DNA of 7,122 nucleotides from Planctomycetota bacterium (GCA_021807585.1 JAKBCQ010000125.1:1-7122); one strand, 5' to 3'. Numbered from the stretch's first letter, positions 1 to 6,447 are shown. Notes: a model not told the origin generated them from the sequence alone. Numbers and translations are program-made.

Positions 1-2004
1 ATACCCGGGAGGCGCGCCGATCAGCCGCGCGACGTTGTGTCGCTCTCCATATTCACTCATATCAATACGAACAATTGCCGATTCGTTATCGAAGAGGAAT
101 TCGGCGAGCGCCTTGGCGAGTTCGGTTTTGCCGACTCCGGTCGGCCCCAGGAAGAGAAACGATCCGATCGGCCGATTCGGGTCTTGAAGCCCGGCTCTGC
201 TGCGCCGTACGGCGTCGGCGACCGACCTCACCGCGGCCTTCTGATTGACGACTCGCTGATGTATATGATCTTCAAGTTTAAGCAATTTTTCACGTTCTGT
301 CGTGAGCATTTTGGCGATCGGGACGCCCGTCCACTGGCTGACGACCTCGGCGATCTCCTCGGAATCGACCTCTTGCTTAAGCAGCCTGTGTTTCGATTCG
401 GCGGCGGGCTCGGCGGCCTCGAGCTGCGCGATCTGCCGTTCGATCTGCTTGCGTTCGCCGTCAAGCCGTGCGAGAGCCTGAAACCTCGCCTCGTCGGGAC
501 GTTCGCCGCGCTGTTGCATCTGGCGGATCTCGGTCCACGCCTGATCGTACTGAACCTGGATCGAGGCTTGTCGTTCACGAACCTTCTGAACGTCGCCCAG
601 CCCCGACTTTTCGAGCTCCCATTCCGACCTGAGATCTTGCAGCTCTTTTTCGAGTTCGGCGATCTCTTCCTCGACCTCGGCGAGCCGTTCTCGAGCGTGT
701 TCCTCACGTTCCTCGGCGAGCATTCGCTTGGCGAGCTGAAGCTGCAACAGCTTGCGCTGAACGACGTCGATCTCGGTCGGCACCGATTGCAGCTCCATCG
801 CCAATCGGCTCGCAGCCTCGTCGACGAGATCGATCGCCTTATCGGGAAGAAAGCGATCGGTGATGTAACGAGCGGCGAGCTTCGCCGCGGAGACGAGCGC
901 CGAATCACGGATCTTCACCTTATGATGAATCTCATATCGTTCTTTGAGACCGCGAAGAATCGCGATGGTGTCGTCGACCGTCGGTTCGCCGACGAAAACG
1001 GGCTGAAAGCGTCGTTCGAGCGCCGGGTCTTTTTCGATGTTCTCGCGATATTCGTCGAGCGTCGTGGCGCCGATGCAGCGAAGCTCGCCGCGAGCGAGCG
1101 CCGGTTTGAGCAGGTTCGCGGCGTCCATCGCGCCGTCGGCCTTCCCCGCGCCGACCACTAAATGAAGTTCATCAATAAATAGAATGACGCGTCCCGACGA
1201 TTCGGTCACCTCTTTGAGGACGGCTTTGAGCCGCTCCTCAAAATCGCCGCGGTATTTGGCGCCCGCGACAAGCGCCCCCATATCGAGCGCGATCACGCTG
1301 CGATCGCGGAGCGATTCGGGAACGTCTCCCGAGACGATCCGTTGCGCCAGCCCCTCGACGATCGCGGTTTTGCCGACTCCAGGCTCGCCGATCAAGACGG
1401 GGTTGTTTTTGGTGCGTCGACTCAGCACCTGCACAATGCGACGAATCTCGGAGTCGCGACCGATCACGGGATCCATCTTGCCCGAACGAGCCGCCGCCAC
1501 CAGATCGCGTCCGTAACGCTCGAGCGCCTGATACTTCTCCTCGGGATTGGGATCGTTCGCCTGCTGATTGCCTCGAATCTTCCGCAACGCCTGCAAGAGA
1601 TCCTTCTCGCTTACCCCCACCGCTTGAAGAAGCGATTGCGCCTTGCCGGGCGTCTTAATCAATCCCAGCAACAGATGCTCAACCGAAACATATTGATCTT
1701 TAAGTCGATCGGCCTCGGTCTGCGCGGCTTCGAGGACTCGCGACAGATCGGGGCCGAGGTTGATCTCTCCGCCGGTCACCTTGGGGAACGATTCGAGCCC
1801 CGCGGTCGCCGCCTTGAGAATCTGATCGGGATTCGCGCCGATCTGCTGAAAGATCGCGCGAGGTATATTTTGATCGGAATCGAGAAGCGCGGCGAGCAGA
1901 TGCATCGGCTCGAGTCGTTGGTGGCTTTTTTCTTGCGCGATCGCCTGGGCGTGCTGGAGCGCCTCTTGGCTTTTGATCGTCAATCGGTCGGGTCGGAACG
2001 CCAT
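1..2004 (-). CDS. clpB: ATP-dependent disaggregase ClpB (Hsp100), C-terminal part beyond the window
   Basis: ClpB is a cytoplasmic hexameric AAA+ machine that threads aggregated proteins through its pore and hands them on with DnaK. I translated the minus strand from ATG 2004 to base 1 and found 668 codons without a stop or frameshift. Visible parts: Clp N-domain (about 1-145, start [16 protein letters not shown]); first AAA+ domain with Walker A GEPGVGKT (206-213), pore loop [10 protein letters not shown] (Tyr251), Walker B VILFIDE (Glu279) and arginine fingers Arg331/Arg332; a charged coiled-coil M domain (about 409-540); second Walker A GPTGVGKT (620-627). The last codons read [20 protein letters not shown], so the second pore loop is cut by the edge. 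Residue numbers match E. coli ClpB through the first AAA+ domain; the second Walker A is about 15 residues later, so the M domain is longer. A GAGG lies 10 bases before the ATG. The M domain and the DnaK neighbour separate it from ClpA and ClpC. Confidence 0.97.
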   Translation of the reverse strand, partial: MAFRPDRLTIKSQEALQHAQAIAQEKSHQRLEPMHLLAALLDSDQNIPRAIFQQIGANPDQILKAATAGLESFPKVTGGEINLGPDLSRVLEAAQTEADRLKDQYVSVEHLLLGLIKTPGKAQSLLQAVGVSEKDLLQALRKIRGNQQANDPNPEEKYQALERYGRDLVAAARSGKMDPVIGRDSEIRRIVQVLSRRTKNNPVLIGEPGVGKTAIVEGLAQRIVSGDVPESLRDRSVIALDMGALVAGAKYRGDFEERLKAVLKEVTESSGRVILFIDELHLVVGAGKADGAMDAANLLKPALARGELRCIGATTLDEYRENIEKDPALERRFQPVFVGEPTVDDTIAILRGLKERYEIHHKVKIRDSALVSAAKLAARYITDRFLPDKAIDLVDEAASRLAMELQSVPTEIDVVQRKLLQLQLAKRMLAEEREEHARERLAEVEEEIAELEKELQDLRSEWELEKSGLGDVQKVRERQASIQVQYDQAWTEIRQMQQRGERPDEARFQALARLDGERKQIERQIAQLEAAEPAAESKHRLLKQEVDSEEIAEVVSQWTGVPIAKMLTTEREKLLKLEDHIHQRVVNQKAAVRSVADAVRRSRAGLQDPNRPIGSFLFLGPTGVGKTELAKALAEFLFDNESAIVRIDMSEYGERHNVARLIGAPPGY

Positions 2005-2021
2005 TTTTGGGACGCCTCAAG

Positions 2022-2060
2022 CCTCCCCGAAGTCGCGCGGCGACCGACCCTCGGGGGAGG
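2022..2060 (-). promoter_or_regulatory. Hairpin in the clpB leader
   Basis: The gap between the small gene and clpB is 57 bases, and most of it can fold. The outer arms are CCTCCCCGA (2022-2030) and TCGGGGGAGG (2051-2060), nine pairs with one bulged base. Inside is a perfect five-pair stem GTCGC/GCGAC (2032-2036 and 2040-2044) with a three-base loop. In the transcript the downstream arm carries GGGGAGG, a purine-rich ribosome-binding-like sequence 17 bases before the clpB ATG, paired to CCTCCCC. The nearer GAGG (2015-2018) lies outside the stem. No U-run follows, so it is not a standard terminator. A role in translation control or mRNA stability is inference. Confidence 0.45.
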
Positions 2061-2061
2061 A

Positions 2062-2469
2062 TTAAAAGAACGGGGTTTCGGGCCATTGTTCAAAATCACG
2101 CGCGGCTTTAAACTTCGCGAACCAAAAATTCACGTCGCCGGCCATCGATTCGCCGCGCTGCACGTACGCTTCCCACCAGACGTCTCCCGGACGGATCAAG
2201 TTGCCAAAATCGCCTCGGTTCTTGGGTTTTTGAATCACCAGCGCCGAGAGATCGGGCAATTGATGTTCTAGACACGCCGATTGGAGCGGTTTGAGGAGCC
2301 GCGAAGCGATCGTTCGCGGCGTTTCTTTGATACCCATTTCTAAACAGCGTCGGCAGAAGTCCTCGTAGGAAATCCACACGACCGGTCGGCGGTCGCGAAT
2401 CGTTCGCGCCAAATCTTTCGCCATTTCAACCAATACGGGATACACCTGTCTCGCGTTTTCAAGCGACAT
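2062..2469 (-). CDS. Unrecognised 135-residue protein between dnaK and clpB
   Basis: I do not firmly recognise this protein. ATG 2469 is chosen because AGGAG sits eight bases upstream; an earlier in-frame TTG at 2511 would give 149 residues but has worse support. It appears soluble, with no signal peptide or membrane segment. It begins with a likely helix (MSLENARQVYPVLVEMAKDL), followed by ISYEDFCRRC (33-42), a stretch ending LLKPLQSACLEHQLPDLSAL (58-77), an unusual GDVWWEAYVQRGE (95-107), and an aromatic end FEQWPETPFF. The order 'Y-E-x-F-C ... L-x-P-L-Q-x-x-C ... L-P-x-L-x-A-L-V-I ... W-P-E-x-P-F' recalls small winged-helix-like hypothetical proteins with a 'LPPLTxLVV' core, but this is a weak impression from memory. 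It lies 178 bases after dnaK and 57 before clpB on the same strand, so a shared transcript with clpB is likely. A role with chaperones is only guilt by association. Confidence 0.75.
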   Translation of the reverse strand: MSLENARQVYPVLVEMAKDLARTIRDRRPVVWISYEDFCRRCLEMGIKETPRTIASRLLKPLQSACLEHQLPDLSALVIQKPKNRGDFGNLIRPGDVWWEAYVQRGESMAGDVNFWFAKFKAARDFEQWPETPFF

Positions 2470-2490
2470 CAATTCGGCTCCTGCCGGTTG

Positions 2491-2509
2491 GCGGACGGAT
2501 CTTGTCCGC
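2491..2509. repeat. Inverted repeat upstream of the small gene
   Basis: GCGGAC (2491-2496) and GTCCGC (2504-2509) form a perfect six-base inverted repeat around a seven-base loop. It lies just upstream of the AGGAG ribosome-binding site of the small gene and would form a hairpin in its leader. No U-run follows, so it is not an obvious terminator for dnaK. Confidence 0.35.
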
Positions 2510-2532
2510 AAAGGAGAGGAATATTGGGGACC

Positions 2533-2600
2533 GACCGCGGTCCAATGATACGATTATGCCAGGAATGGAGAAATTTCACCAGCATGAACCGACGGTCGGT
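2533..2600. repeat. Two dyads flanking the possible promoter
   Basis: ACCGAC-G-GTCGGT (2588-2600) is a perfect 13-base dyad; GACCGCGGTC (2533-2542) is a perfect ten-base palindrome. On the minus strand both are followed or ended by GTCGGT. Their centres are about 57 bases apart, one on each side of the possible -10 box at 2553-2561. Such placement would suit a repressor or activator, but no known operator is recognised. Confidence 0.35.
2553..2561 (-). promoter_or_regulatory. Possible extended -10 promoter for the small gene and clpB
   Basis: On the minus strand TGGCATAAT fits an extended -10 box (TG-N-CATAAT, five of six to TATAAT). No good -35 hexamer stands 16-18 bases upstream, and the extended TG may compensate. 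It sits about 84 bases before the ATG of the small gene, in the spacer after dnaK, and would allow that gene and clpB to be transcribed apart from dnaK. Planctomycete promoters are poorly defined, so this is tentative. Confidence 0.35.
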
Positions 2601-2647
2601 GCTTCACAATCCTCTCGGAACGGGGAATCGCTCGAAAGTTCGCGGAA

Positions 2648-4567
2648 TTATTTCTTCTCCTCGTACTCGACATCAATGACGTCGTCGGGTTTTCCCGCGC
2701 CGTCGTTACCGCTCGCCGACGCCGAATGTCCGGCTTCGCCCGGCGGAGGCGCCGCGTTTGAAGTCGAAGCGTACAGGTGTTCGGCCATCGCCTGACTCGC
2801 CTGCTGAAGCTCTTCCAAAGCGCGATTGATCGCCGAAGCGTCGTCCCCCTTGGTCGCCTCGTTCACCTTGGCGATCGCGGCCTTAAGCGCCGATTTGTCT
2901 CCGTCCGAAAGCTTGTCTTTGCTGTCTTCCATCAGCTTTTCAAGCTGATACACGCGCTGTTCGGCGGTGATTCGCGCCTCGGCGAGATCGCGTTTTTTCT
3001 TGTCGTCGGCGGCGTGAACCTCGGCGTCGCGAGTCATCCGCTCGATTTCCTCTTTCGACAGCCCTCCCGGCGATTCGATTTTGATCGATTGTTCTTTTCC
3101 CGTTCCTTTGTCTTTCGCGGCGACGCTCAAGATCCCGTTGGCGTCGATGCTGAACGTCACCTCGATTTGCGGAATCCCCGATCGAGCCGGCGGAATCCCC
3201 TCCAAATTGAACTGACCGAGCGGGCGATTGTCCGCGGCCATCGGTCGTTCGCCCTGAAACACTCGAATCGTCACCATCGATTGATTGTCTTCGGCGGTGG
3301 TGAACGTCTCTTTCTTGTCGGTCGGAATCCGCGAGTTGCGCTCGACCAACTTGGTGAAGATCCCTCCCTTCGTTTCCAATCCCAACGAAAGCGGAGTGAC
3401 GTCGAGCAGAAGCAAGTCTTTGACGTCCCCGGTCAAGACCGCGCCCTGGATCGCCGCGCCGATCGCGACGACTTCATCGGGGTTGACTCCCTTGTGCGGC
3501 TCTTTGCCGAAGATGTCCTTGACGATCTGTTGAACCCGCGGCATTCGTGTCGACCCCCCGACGAGCACAACCTCGTCGATTTGAGCCGGCTTGAGCTTGG
3601 AGTCTTCAAGAGCCCGCAAAACCGGTCCGCGACACCGCTCGAACAACGAATCGGTAAGCCGCTCGAACTGACTGCGGCTGATCGACATCGTCAAATGCTT
3701 GGGACCCGACTGATCGGCGGTGATGAACGGCAGGTTGATGTCGGCCGTCGCCTGGAAAGAAAGGTCTTTCTTCGCCTTCTCGGCGGATTCTTTGAGCCGC
3801 TGGAGCGCCATCTGATCCTTGCGGAGATCGATCCCCTCGGTCTTCTTGAACTCATCGGCGATGTGATGAATGAGCGCCTCGTCCCAGTCGTCTCCGCCGA
3901 GATGCGTGTCGCCGTTGGTGGAAAGAACCTCGAACACGCCGTCGCCGACATCGAGAATCGAGATGTCGAACGTTCCACCGCCAAGGTCGAACACCGCGAT
4001 CTTCTCGTTCTTCTTCTTATCGAGCCCATACGCAAGCGCCGCGGCGGTCGGCTCGTTGATGATCCGCGCCACTTCAAGCCCCGCGACTTGTCCCGCGTCT
4101 TTGGTGGCCTGGCGTTGGCTATCGTTGAAGTACGCGGGGACGGTAATCACCGCCTTCCGTACCTTGTGCCCCAGATAGCTCTCGGCGGCCTCGCGGAGCT
4201 TGCGCAAGACGAGCGCCGAGATCTCCGGGGGGGTGTATTCCTTGCCGCCGACACGTACCTTGACGAACTCGGTCGAGCCCCCCGTCACCTCGTAGGGGAT
4301 CATCTTTTCCTCAGACTGCACCTCGTTGTGCCGTCGTCCCATAAACCGCTTGATCGAATAAATCGTCCCCTTGGGATTCGTCACGGCTTGTCGCTTCGCG
4401 GGGTCGCCGACGAGCGTCTCCCCCTTGCTCGAGAACGCGACGACCGACGGGGTCAGACGGCTTCCTTCTTGATTGGCGATGACCGTGACGTCACCCCCCT
4501 CCATGACCGCGACGACGCTGTTCGTCGTCCCCAAGTCGATCCCGATGATCTTTTCACCTTCCGCCAC
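2648..4567 (-). CDS. dnaK: Molecular chaperone DnaK (Hsp70)
   Basis: DnaK is the cytoplasmic Hsp70 that binds exposed hydrophobic peptides in an ATP-driven cycle with DnaJ and GrpE (neither is in this window) and delivers aggregates to ClpB. The 639 residues are a normal length. Seen: phosphate loop IDLGTTNS (10-17), Lys73 (equivalent to E. coli Lys70), [14 protein letters not shown] (170-183), [10 protein letters not shown] with Thr199 (192-201), [11 protein letters not shown] (336-346), the interdomain linker [10 protein letters not shown] (381-390), a beta substrate-binding domain to about 505, a helical lid to about 600, and a flexible Ala/Ser/Gly/Pro-rich tail ending [10 protein letters not shown]. 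The start is GTG 4567, fixed by AAAGGAG seven bases upstream and by the family's N-terminus. It is first in the leftward group, ahead of the small gene and clpB. The promoter region carries sigma-54 and sigma-70 type signals and no CIRCE. Confidence 0.99.
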   Translation of the reverse strand: MAEGEKIIGIDLGTTNSVVAVMEGGDVTVIANQEGSRLTPSVVAFSSKGETLVGDPAKRQAVTNPKGTIYSIKRFMGRRHNEVQSEEKMIPYEVTGGSTEFVKVRVGGKEYTPPEISALVLRKLREAAESYLGHKVRKAVITVPAYFNDSQRQATKDAGQVAGLEVARIINEPTAAALAYGLDKKKNEKIAVFDLGGGTFDISILDVGDGVFEVLSTNGDTHLGGDDWDEALIHHIADEFKKTEGIDLRKDQMALQRLKESAEKAKKDLSFQATADINLPFITADQSGPKHLTMSISRSQFERLTDSLFERCRGPVLRALEDSKLKPAQIDEVVLVGGSTRMPRVQQIVKDIFGKEPHKGVNPDEVVAIGAAIQGAVLTGDVKDLLLLDVTPLSLGLETKGGIFTKLVERNSRIPTDKKETFTTAEDNQSMVTIRVFQGERPMAADNRPLGQFNLEGIPPARSGIPQIEVTFSIDANGILSVAAKDKGTGKEQSIKIESPGGLSKEEIERMTRDAEVHAADDKKKRDLAEARITAEQRVYQLEKLMEDSKDKLSDGDKSALKAAIAKVNEATKGDDASAINRALEELQQASQAMAEHLYASTSNAAPPPGEAGHSASASGNDGAGKPDDVIDVEYEEKK

Positions 4568-4574
4568 GACCGGT

Positions 4575-4581
4575 CTCCTTT
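4575..4581 (-). promoter_or_regulatory. dnaK ribosome-binding site
   Basis: AAAGGAG on the minus strand ends seven bases before the GTG at 4567. It is the strongest Shine-Dalgarno match on the minus strand here and is the reason for accepting the GTG start. Confidence 0.85.
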
Positions 4582-4582
4582 C

Positions 4583-4607
4583 AGTTCGAACTCGGCGCGA
4601 CGCCGAG
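4583..4607 (-). promoter_or_regulatory. Palindrome and hairpin in the dnaK leader
   Basis: AGTTCGAACT (4583-4592) is a perfect palindrome touching a GC-rich hairpin, CTCGGCG (4591-4597) and CGCCGAG (4601-4607) around a three-base loop. The pair sits two bases upstream of the AAAGGAG in the dnaK transcript. It could be a protein-binding operator in DNA or a leader structure affecting translation. It does not match CIRCE. Confidence 0.45.
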
Positions 4608-4639
4608 CCCTACGCGCCGTCTTATCGAGATATCTTAAT

Positions 4640-4667
4640 GCCGAGCGTGCGAACGCGAAGGCTCGGC
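4640..4667 (-). promoter_or_regulatory. Second inverted repeat in the dnaK leader
   Basis: GCCGAGC (4640-4646) and GCTCGGC (4661-4667) are perfect seven-base arms separated by 14 bases. It lies inside the predicted dnaK leader between the promoter (4705-4733) and the ribosome-binding site, so the leader carries two stem-loops split by an AT-rich stretch that contains the palindrome AGATATCT (4628-4635). Confidence 0.4.
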
Positions 4668-4704
4668 CGATCGGTCTCCGAGTCGAATACCAATACGTCT
4701 TAAG

Positions 4705-4733
4705 ATAATAGCAACGTTCGTGCCAAGAATCAA
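4705..4733 (-). promoter_or_regulatory. Overlapping sigma-70-like promoter of dnaK
   Basis: On the minus strand TTGATT (4728-4733) and TATTAT (4705-4710) are separated by exactly 17 bases, matching TTGACA four of six and TATAAT five of six. The elements enclose the sigma-54 -24/-12 site, so the two polymerase forms would compete or alternate for the same DNA. Either could be the real promoter, or both may be. Confidence 0.5.
4710..4726 (-). promoter_or_regulatory. Sigma-54 (RpoN) -24/-12 promoter of dnaK
   Basis: The minus strand reads TTGGCACGAACGTTGCT. This fits the RpoN consensus YTGGCACGRNNNTTGCW at every informative position, and the GG and GC pairs are separated by exactly ten bases as required. 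The predicted start of transcription is near 4700, giving a leader of about 130 bases before the dnaK GTG. RpoN promoters need an ATP-driven enhancer-binding activator; two candidate sites lie upstream (4820-4837 and 4864-4881). The match is seen directly; its use is inferred. Confidence 0.62.
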
Positions 4734-4819
4734 AACGGCGCTGTTATTTCGATGCAATCCAAGAAAAGTTCAGGGGTTGCGGCAAATCGCGCGGGTCGCC
4801 GAACGTTCCCGAATCCGCA

Positions 4820-4881
4820 TTTCTGCCAAATTGACACCGAAATGATTCGAGACGCCGGACGAGTTTCTGCCAAAAAGGCAG
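4820..4881. promoter_or_regulatory. Tandem pair of upstream activator-like sites
   Basis: TTTCTGCCAAA occurs at 4820-4830 and again at 4864-4874. Extended to 18 bases (4820-4837 and 4864-4881) the copies agree at 14 positions. The second copy is a dyad, CTGCC-AAAAA-GGCAG; the first is a decayed version. The centres are 44 bases apart, about four helical turns, and lie about 130 and 174 bases upstream of the predicted sigma-54 start. This is the usual place for enhancer-binding proteins. The activator is not identifiable from the window. Confidence 0.4.
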
Positions 4882-5036
4882 CCGCTCGATGATGACCGAT
4901 CGCGAATCGCGTCGGCTCGAACCGGCTCGGCGCAGCGGGTCGCGTGCCACGTTAAGGATCCGCATCGCAACGCTTCCGCAGCGAAGCGTAACGATCGCAC
5001 GATCATTAAGATTATTCATGTAATATTATGATTTAG

Positions 5037-5131
5037 TGATAAAATCCGGAGCGAGGGATTCGATTGATCACGGCGCGATCGCGATTCGACCGATCTTGGC
5101 CTTGCCGCGCACGGCTTCGACCCCATATAAA
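5037..5131 (+). promoter_or_regulatory. Candidate fabG promoters
   Basis: Two candidates point to fabG. TGATAAAAT (5037-5045) is an extended -10 box within the AT-rich block, with only a poor -35. TTGCCG (5102-5107) and TATAAA (5126-5131), 18 bases apart, match the sigma-70 boxes four of six and five of six and would give a leader of about 70 bases. The second is slightly better placed. Neither is certain. Confidence 0.35.
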
Positions 5132-5206
5132 CGCGTTCCGTGAGCCCGCGAACCGACCCGCGCGGCGAAATCGTCTCGATCGGAACAACGCGCCAAGGAT
5201 TTCATC

Positions 5207-5980
5207 ATGCCGGCAAATACGAACAGTTCGGGAATCGTCGTCGACCTGAAGGGACACACGGCGATCGTGACGGGGGCTTCGCGGGGGATCGGTCGCGCCG
5301 TGGCGCTGCGGCTGGCGGCTTGCGGAGCGACGGTCGCGGGGGTTTCGCGTTCGCTCGCGGGACTCGAAGGAACGCTCCAGGCGATCAGAGACGCCGGGGG
5401 TGAAGCCGTCGGCTTCGAGGGAGACGTCGCCAAGTCCGAAGACGTGCGCAAAATCGTCGACGCCGTCGAGGAGAAGTATCAAAAAATCCAAATTCTCGTC
5501 AACAACGCGGGAATCACCCGCGACGGCCTGATGCTGAGGATGGACGACGACGCCTGGCGCGACGTCATCGAAACCAACCTCTCGGGGGCGTTTTATTTTT
5601 GTCGAGCCGCAGGCGCGGTGATGATGCGCGGACGCTACGGTCGGATTATCAATATCTCAAGCGTTTCTGGTTTGATGGGAAATCCCGGTCAGGCGAATTA
5701 TTCGGCGAGCAAGGCGGGGTTGATCGGCTTTACCAAGACGATCGCACGCGAACTCGCCTCCCGCGGGATCACGGTCAACGCGGTCGCTCCCGGCTTCATC
5801 ACCACCGACATGACCGACGTGCTGCCTGAAAAGATCAAAACCGAGGTGAAGGAGCGGATCCCGGTGCGACGCCTGGGAACGCCCGAGGATATCGCCGAGG
5901 CGGTCTGTTTTTTCGCGAGCCCTGGAGCGAGTTACGTGACGGGACAAATCATCGCGGTCGACGGCGGCATGACGGCGTGA
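5207..5980 (+). CDS. fabG: 3-oxoacyl-[acyl-carrier-protein] reductase FabG
   Basis: FabG reduces 3-oxoacyl-ACP to 3-hydroxyacyl-ACP with NADPH, the first reduction of each round of fatty-acid elongation in the cytoplasm. The 257-residue protein is a classical short-chain dehydrogenase: TGASRGIG nucleotide loop (22-29), NNAG (99-102), and the catalytic tetrad Asn124, Ser152, Tyr165 and Lys169. Arg143 and Arg186 fall at the positions of E. coli FabG Arg129 and Arg172, which dock the carrier protein; this and the acpP-fabF neighbours favour FabG over other dehydrogenases. All catalytic positions are shifted by 14 from E. coli because of an N-terminal extension (MPANTNSSGIVVD). The ATG is supported by AAGGA (5195-5199), seven bases upstream. 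It ends GQIIAVDGGMTA as expected. A 467-base gap separates it from acpP, so one transcript is not assured. Confidence 0.92.
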   Translation: MPANTNSSGIVVDLKGHTAIVTGASRGIGRAVALRLAACGATVAGVSRSLAGLEGTLQAIRDAGGEAVGFEGDVAKSEDVRKIVDAVEEKYQKIQILVNNAGITRDGLMLRMDDDAWRDVIETNLSGAFYFCRAAGAVMMRGRYGRIINISSVSGLMGNPGQANYSASKAGLIGFTKTIARELASRGITVNAVAPGFITTDMTDVLPEKIKTEVKERIPVRRLGTPEDIAEAVCFFASPGASYVTGQIIAVDGGMTA

Positions 5981-6447
5981 TCGAATGAACACGCCAGGGT
6001 CGTCGTCCCGGAGATCGATCCCGGCGGCGATCGGTATGAATCGGATCGAAATCGGCGGATTTTCGCGACACGATCGAGCGAGACGATCGCTTGTTCGCGT
6101 CCGGTAATAAGGATTAAGACGAAGCGTGGAAAGGCGATTCGAGCATGTCGGAACGTCGCTTGTGGACAACCGAGCTTGGGATTGCTAACGTGATGGCTCA
6201 TCCCGCTCTCGGGTCCGAGCGAGACCGGCGGCTGATGCGTGCTCGCTTTCTGGACGATAGAATGAAGAATCGTCGAAATCGTGCTCGAACAAACTGAGGG
6301 GAACGAGTCGCTCGGCGGCGATGAGAGCCGATCGAGAATGGAATCGATCCGGCGCCTGCGGCGTCCCGACCGATCTCGTCGCCGATCGGACCCCAAAAAC
6401 CAACCCGACGCCGGTCGAACCGATTCGGCCTAGTAGGAGGATTGCCC
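5981..6447 (+). other. Long spacer between fabG and acpP
   Basis: In most bacteria these genes are close, but here 467 bases without a convincing gene lie between them. Frames on both strands are open in places but are arginine-rich, lack ribosome-binding sites and resemble no family. The stretch contains CGATCG at 6071-6076 and 6084-6089 forming an imperfect hairpin with flanking GCGACA and TGTTCGC, and CCGATC/GATCGG (about 6371-6389) before acpP. No terminator with a U-run is seen after fabG. TAGAAT (6258-6263) is a lone -10-like box. A separate acpP promoter or a small RNA may be present but cannot be shown. Confidence 0.6.
6434..6440 (+). promoter_or_regulatory. acpP ribosome-binding site
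   Basis: TAGGAGG ends seven bases before GTG 6448. This near-perfect Shine-Dalgarno decides the start: an in-frame TTG at 6442 lies only one base from it and cannot be used properly. The strength fits a very abundant protein. Confidence 0.9.

Larger units (their letters stand above)
4568..5206. other. Divergent intergenic region between dnaK and fabG
   Basis: This 639-base stretch separates the divergent chaperone and fatty-acid groups and holds no convincing gene. The dnaK side carries leader hairpins, the overlapping promoters and the duplicated 18-base motif. The middle has a perfect seven-base inverted repeat ACGCTTC/GAAGCGT (4970-4976 and 4983-4989, six-base loop) without a U-run. From about 5002 to 5045 the DNA turns strongly AT-rich against a GC-rich background, which suits promoters. 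The fabG side has two weak promoter candidates. Confidence 0.7.

Noticed and set aside
37..1161. 374-codon open frame on the plus strand opposite clpB, and a similar one at 1342-2271
   Set aside because: The first is in register with clpB codons and is explained by the same codon avoidance; both read as arginine/leucine-rich mirror sequence with no motif or ribosome-binding site, while the minus strand gives an intact ClpB.
2777..4708. 643-codon open frame on the plus strand running opposite nearly all of dnaK
   Set aside because: Its codons are in exact register with the dnaK codons, so its stops could only arise from the sense codons TTA, CTA and TCA, which GC-rich genes avoid. Such antisense frames opposite hsp70 genes are a known artefact and have fed debate on sense/antisense coding. 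There is no family resemblance.
4568..4740. CIRCE element or sigma-32 type heat-shock promoter before dnaK
   Set aside because: I looked for TTAGCACTC/GAGTGCTAA arms and for CTTGAA with CCCCAT-like boxes on the minus strand and found neither.
4912..4929. Direct repeat CGGCTCG at 4912-4918 and 4923-4929
   Set aside because: Seven bases of a common GC-rich word; likely chance in this composition.
4744..5019. 91-codon minus-strand frame upstream of dnaK
   Set aside because: There is no Shine-Dalgarno before its ATG, it resembles no family, and it overlies the duplicated 18-base motif and dyads. A small gene cannot be wholly excluded.
6071..6089. Terminator after fabG formed by the paired CGATCG motifs
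   Set aside because: The stem is imperfect with bulges, lies about 90 bases past the stop codon and is not followed by a T-run; the pairing mostly reflects the abundance of a palindromic word.
6193..6297. 34-codon plus-strand frame in the fabG-acpP spacer
   Set aside because: It has no proper ribosome-binding site and an arginine-rich composition; nothing supports translation.
5932..6403. Minus-strand frames of 154 and 72 codons covering the fabG-acpP spacer
   Set aside because: They are arginine/serine-rich, overlap each other or the fabG end, lack ribosome-binding sites and look like out-of-frame GC-rich sequence.
6442..6447. TTG start giving AcpP two extra residues
   Set aside because: It would lie one base from TAGGAGG; GTG 6448 has the ideal seven-base spacing and gives the usual ACP N-terminus.
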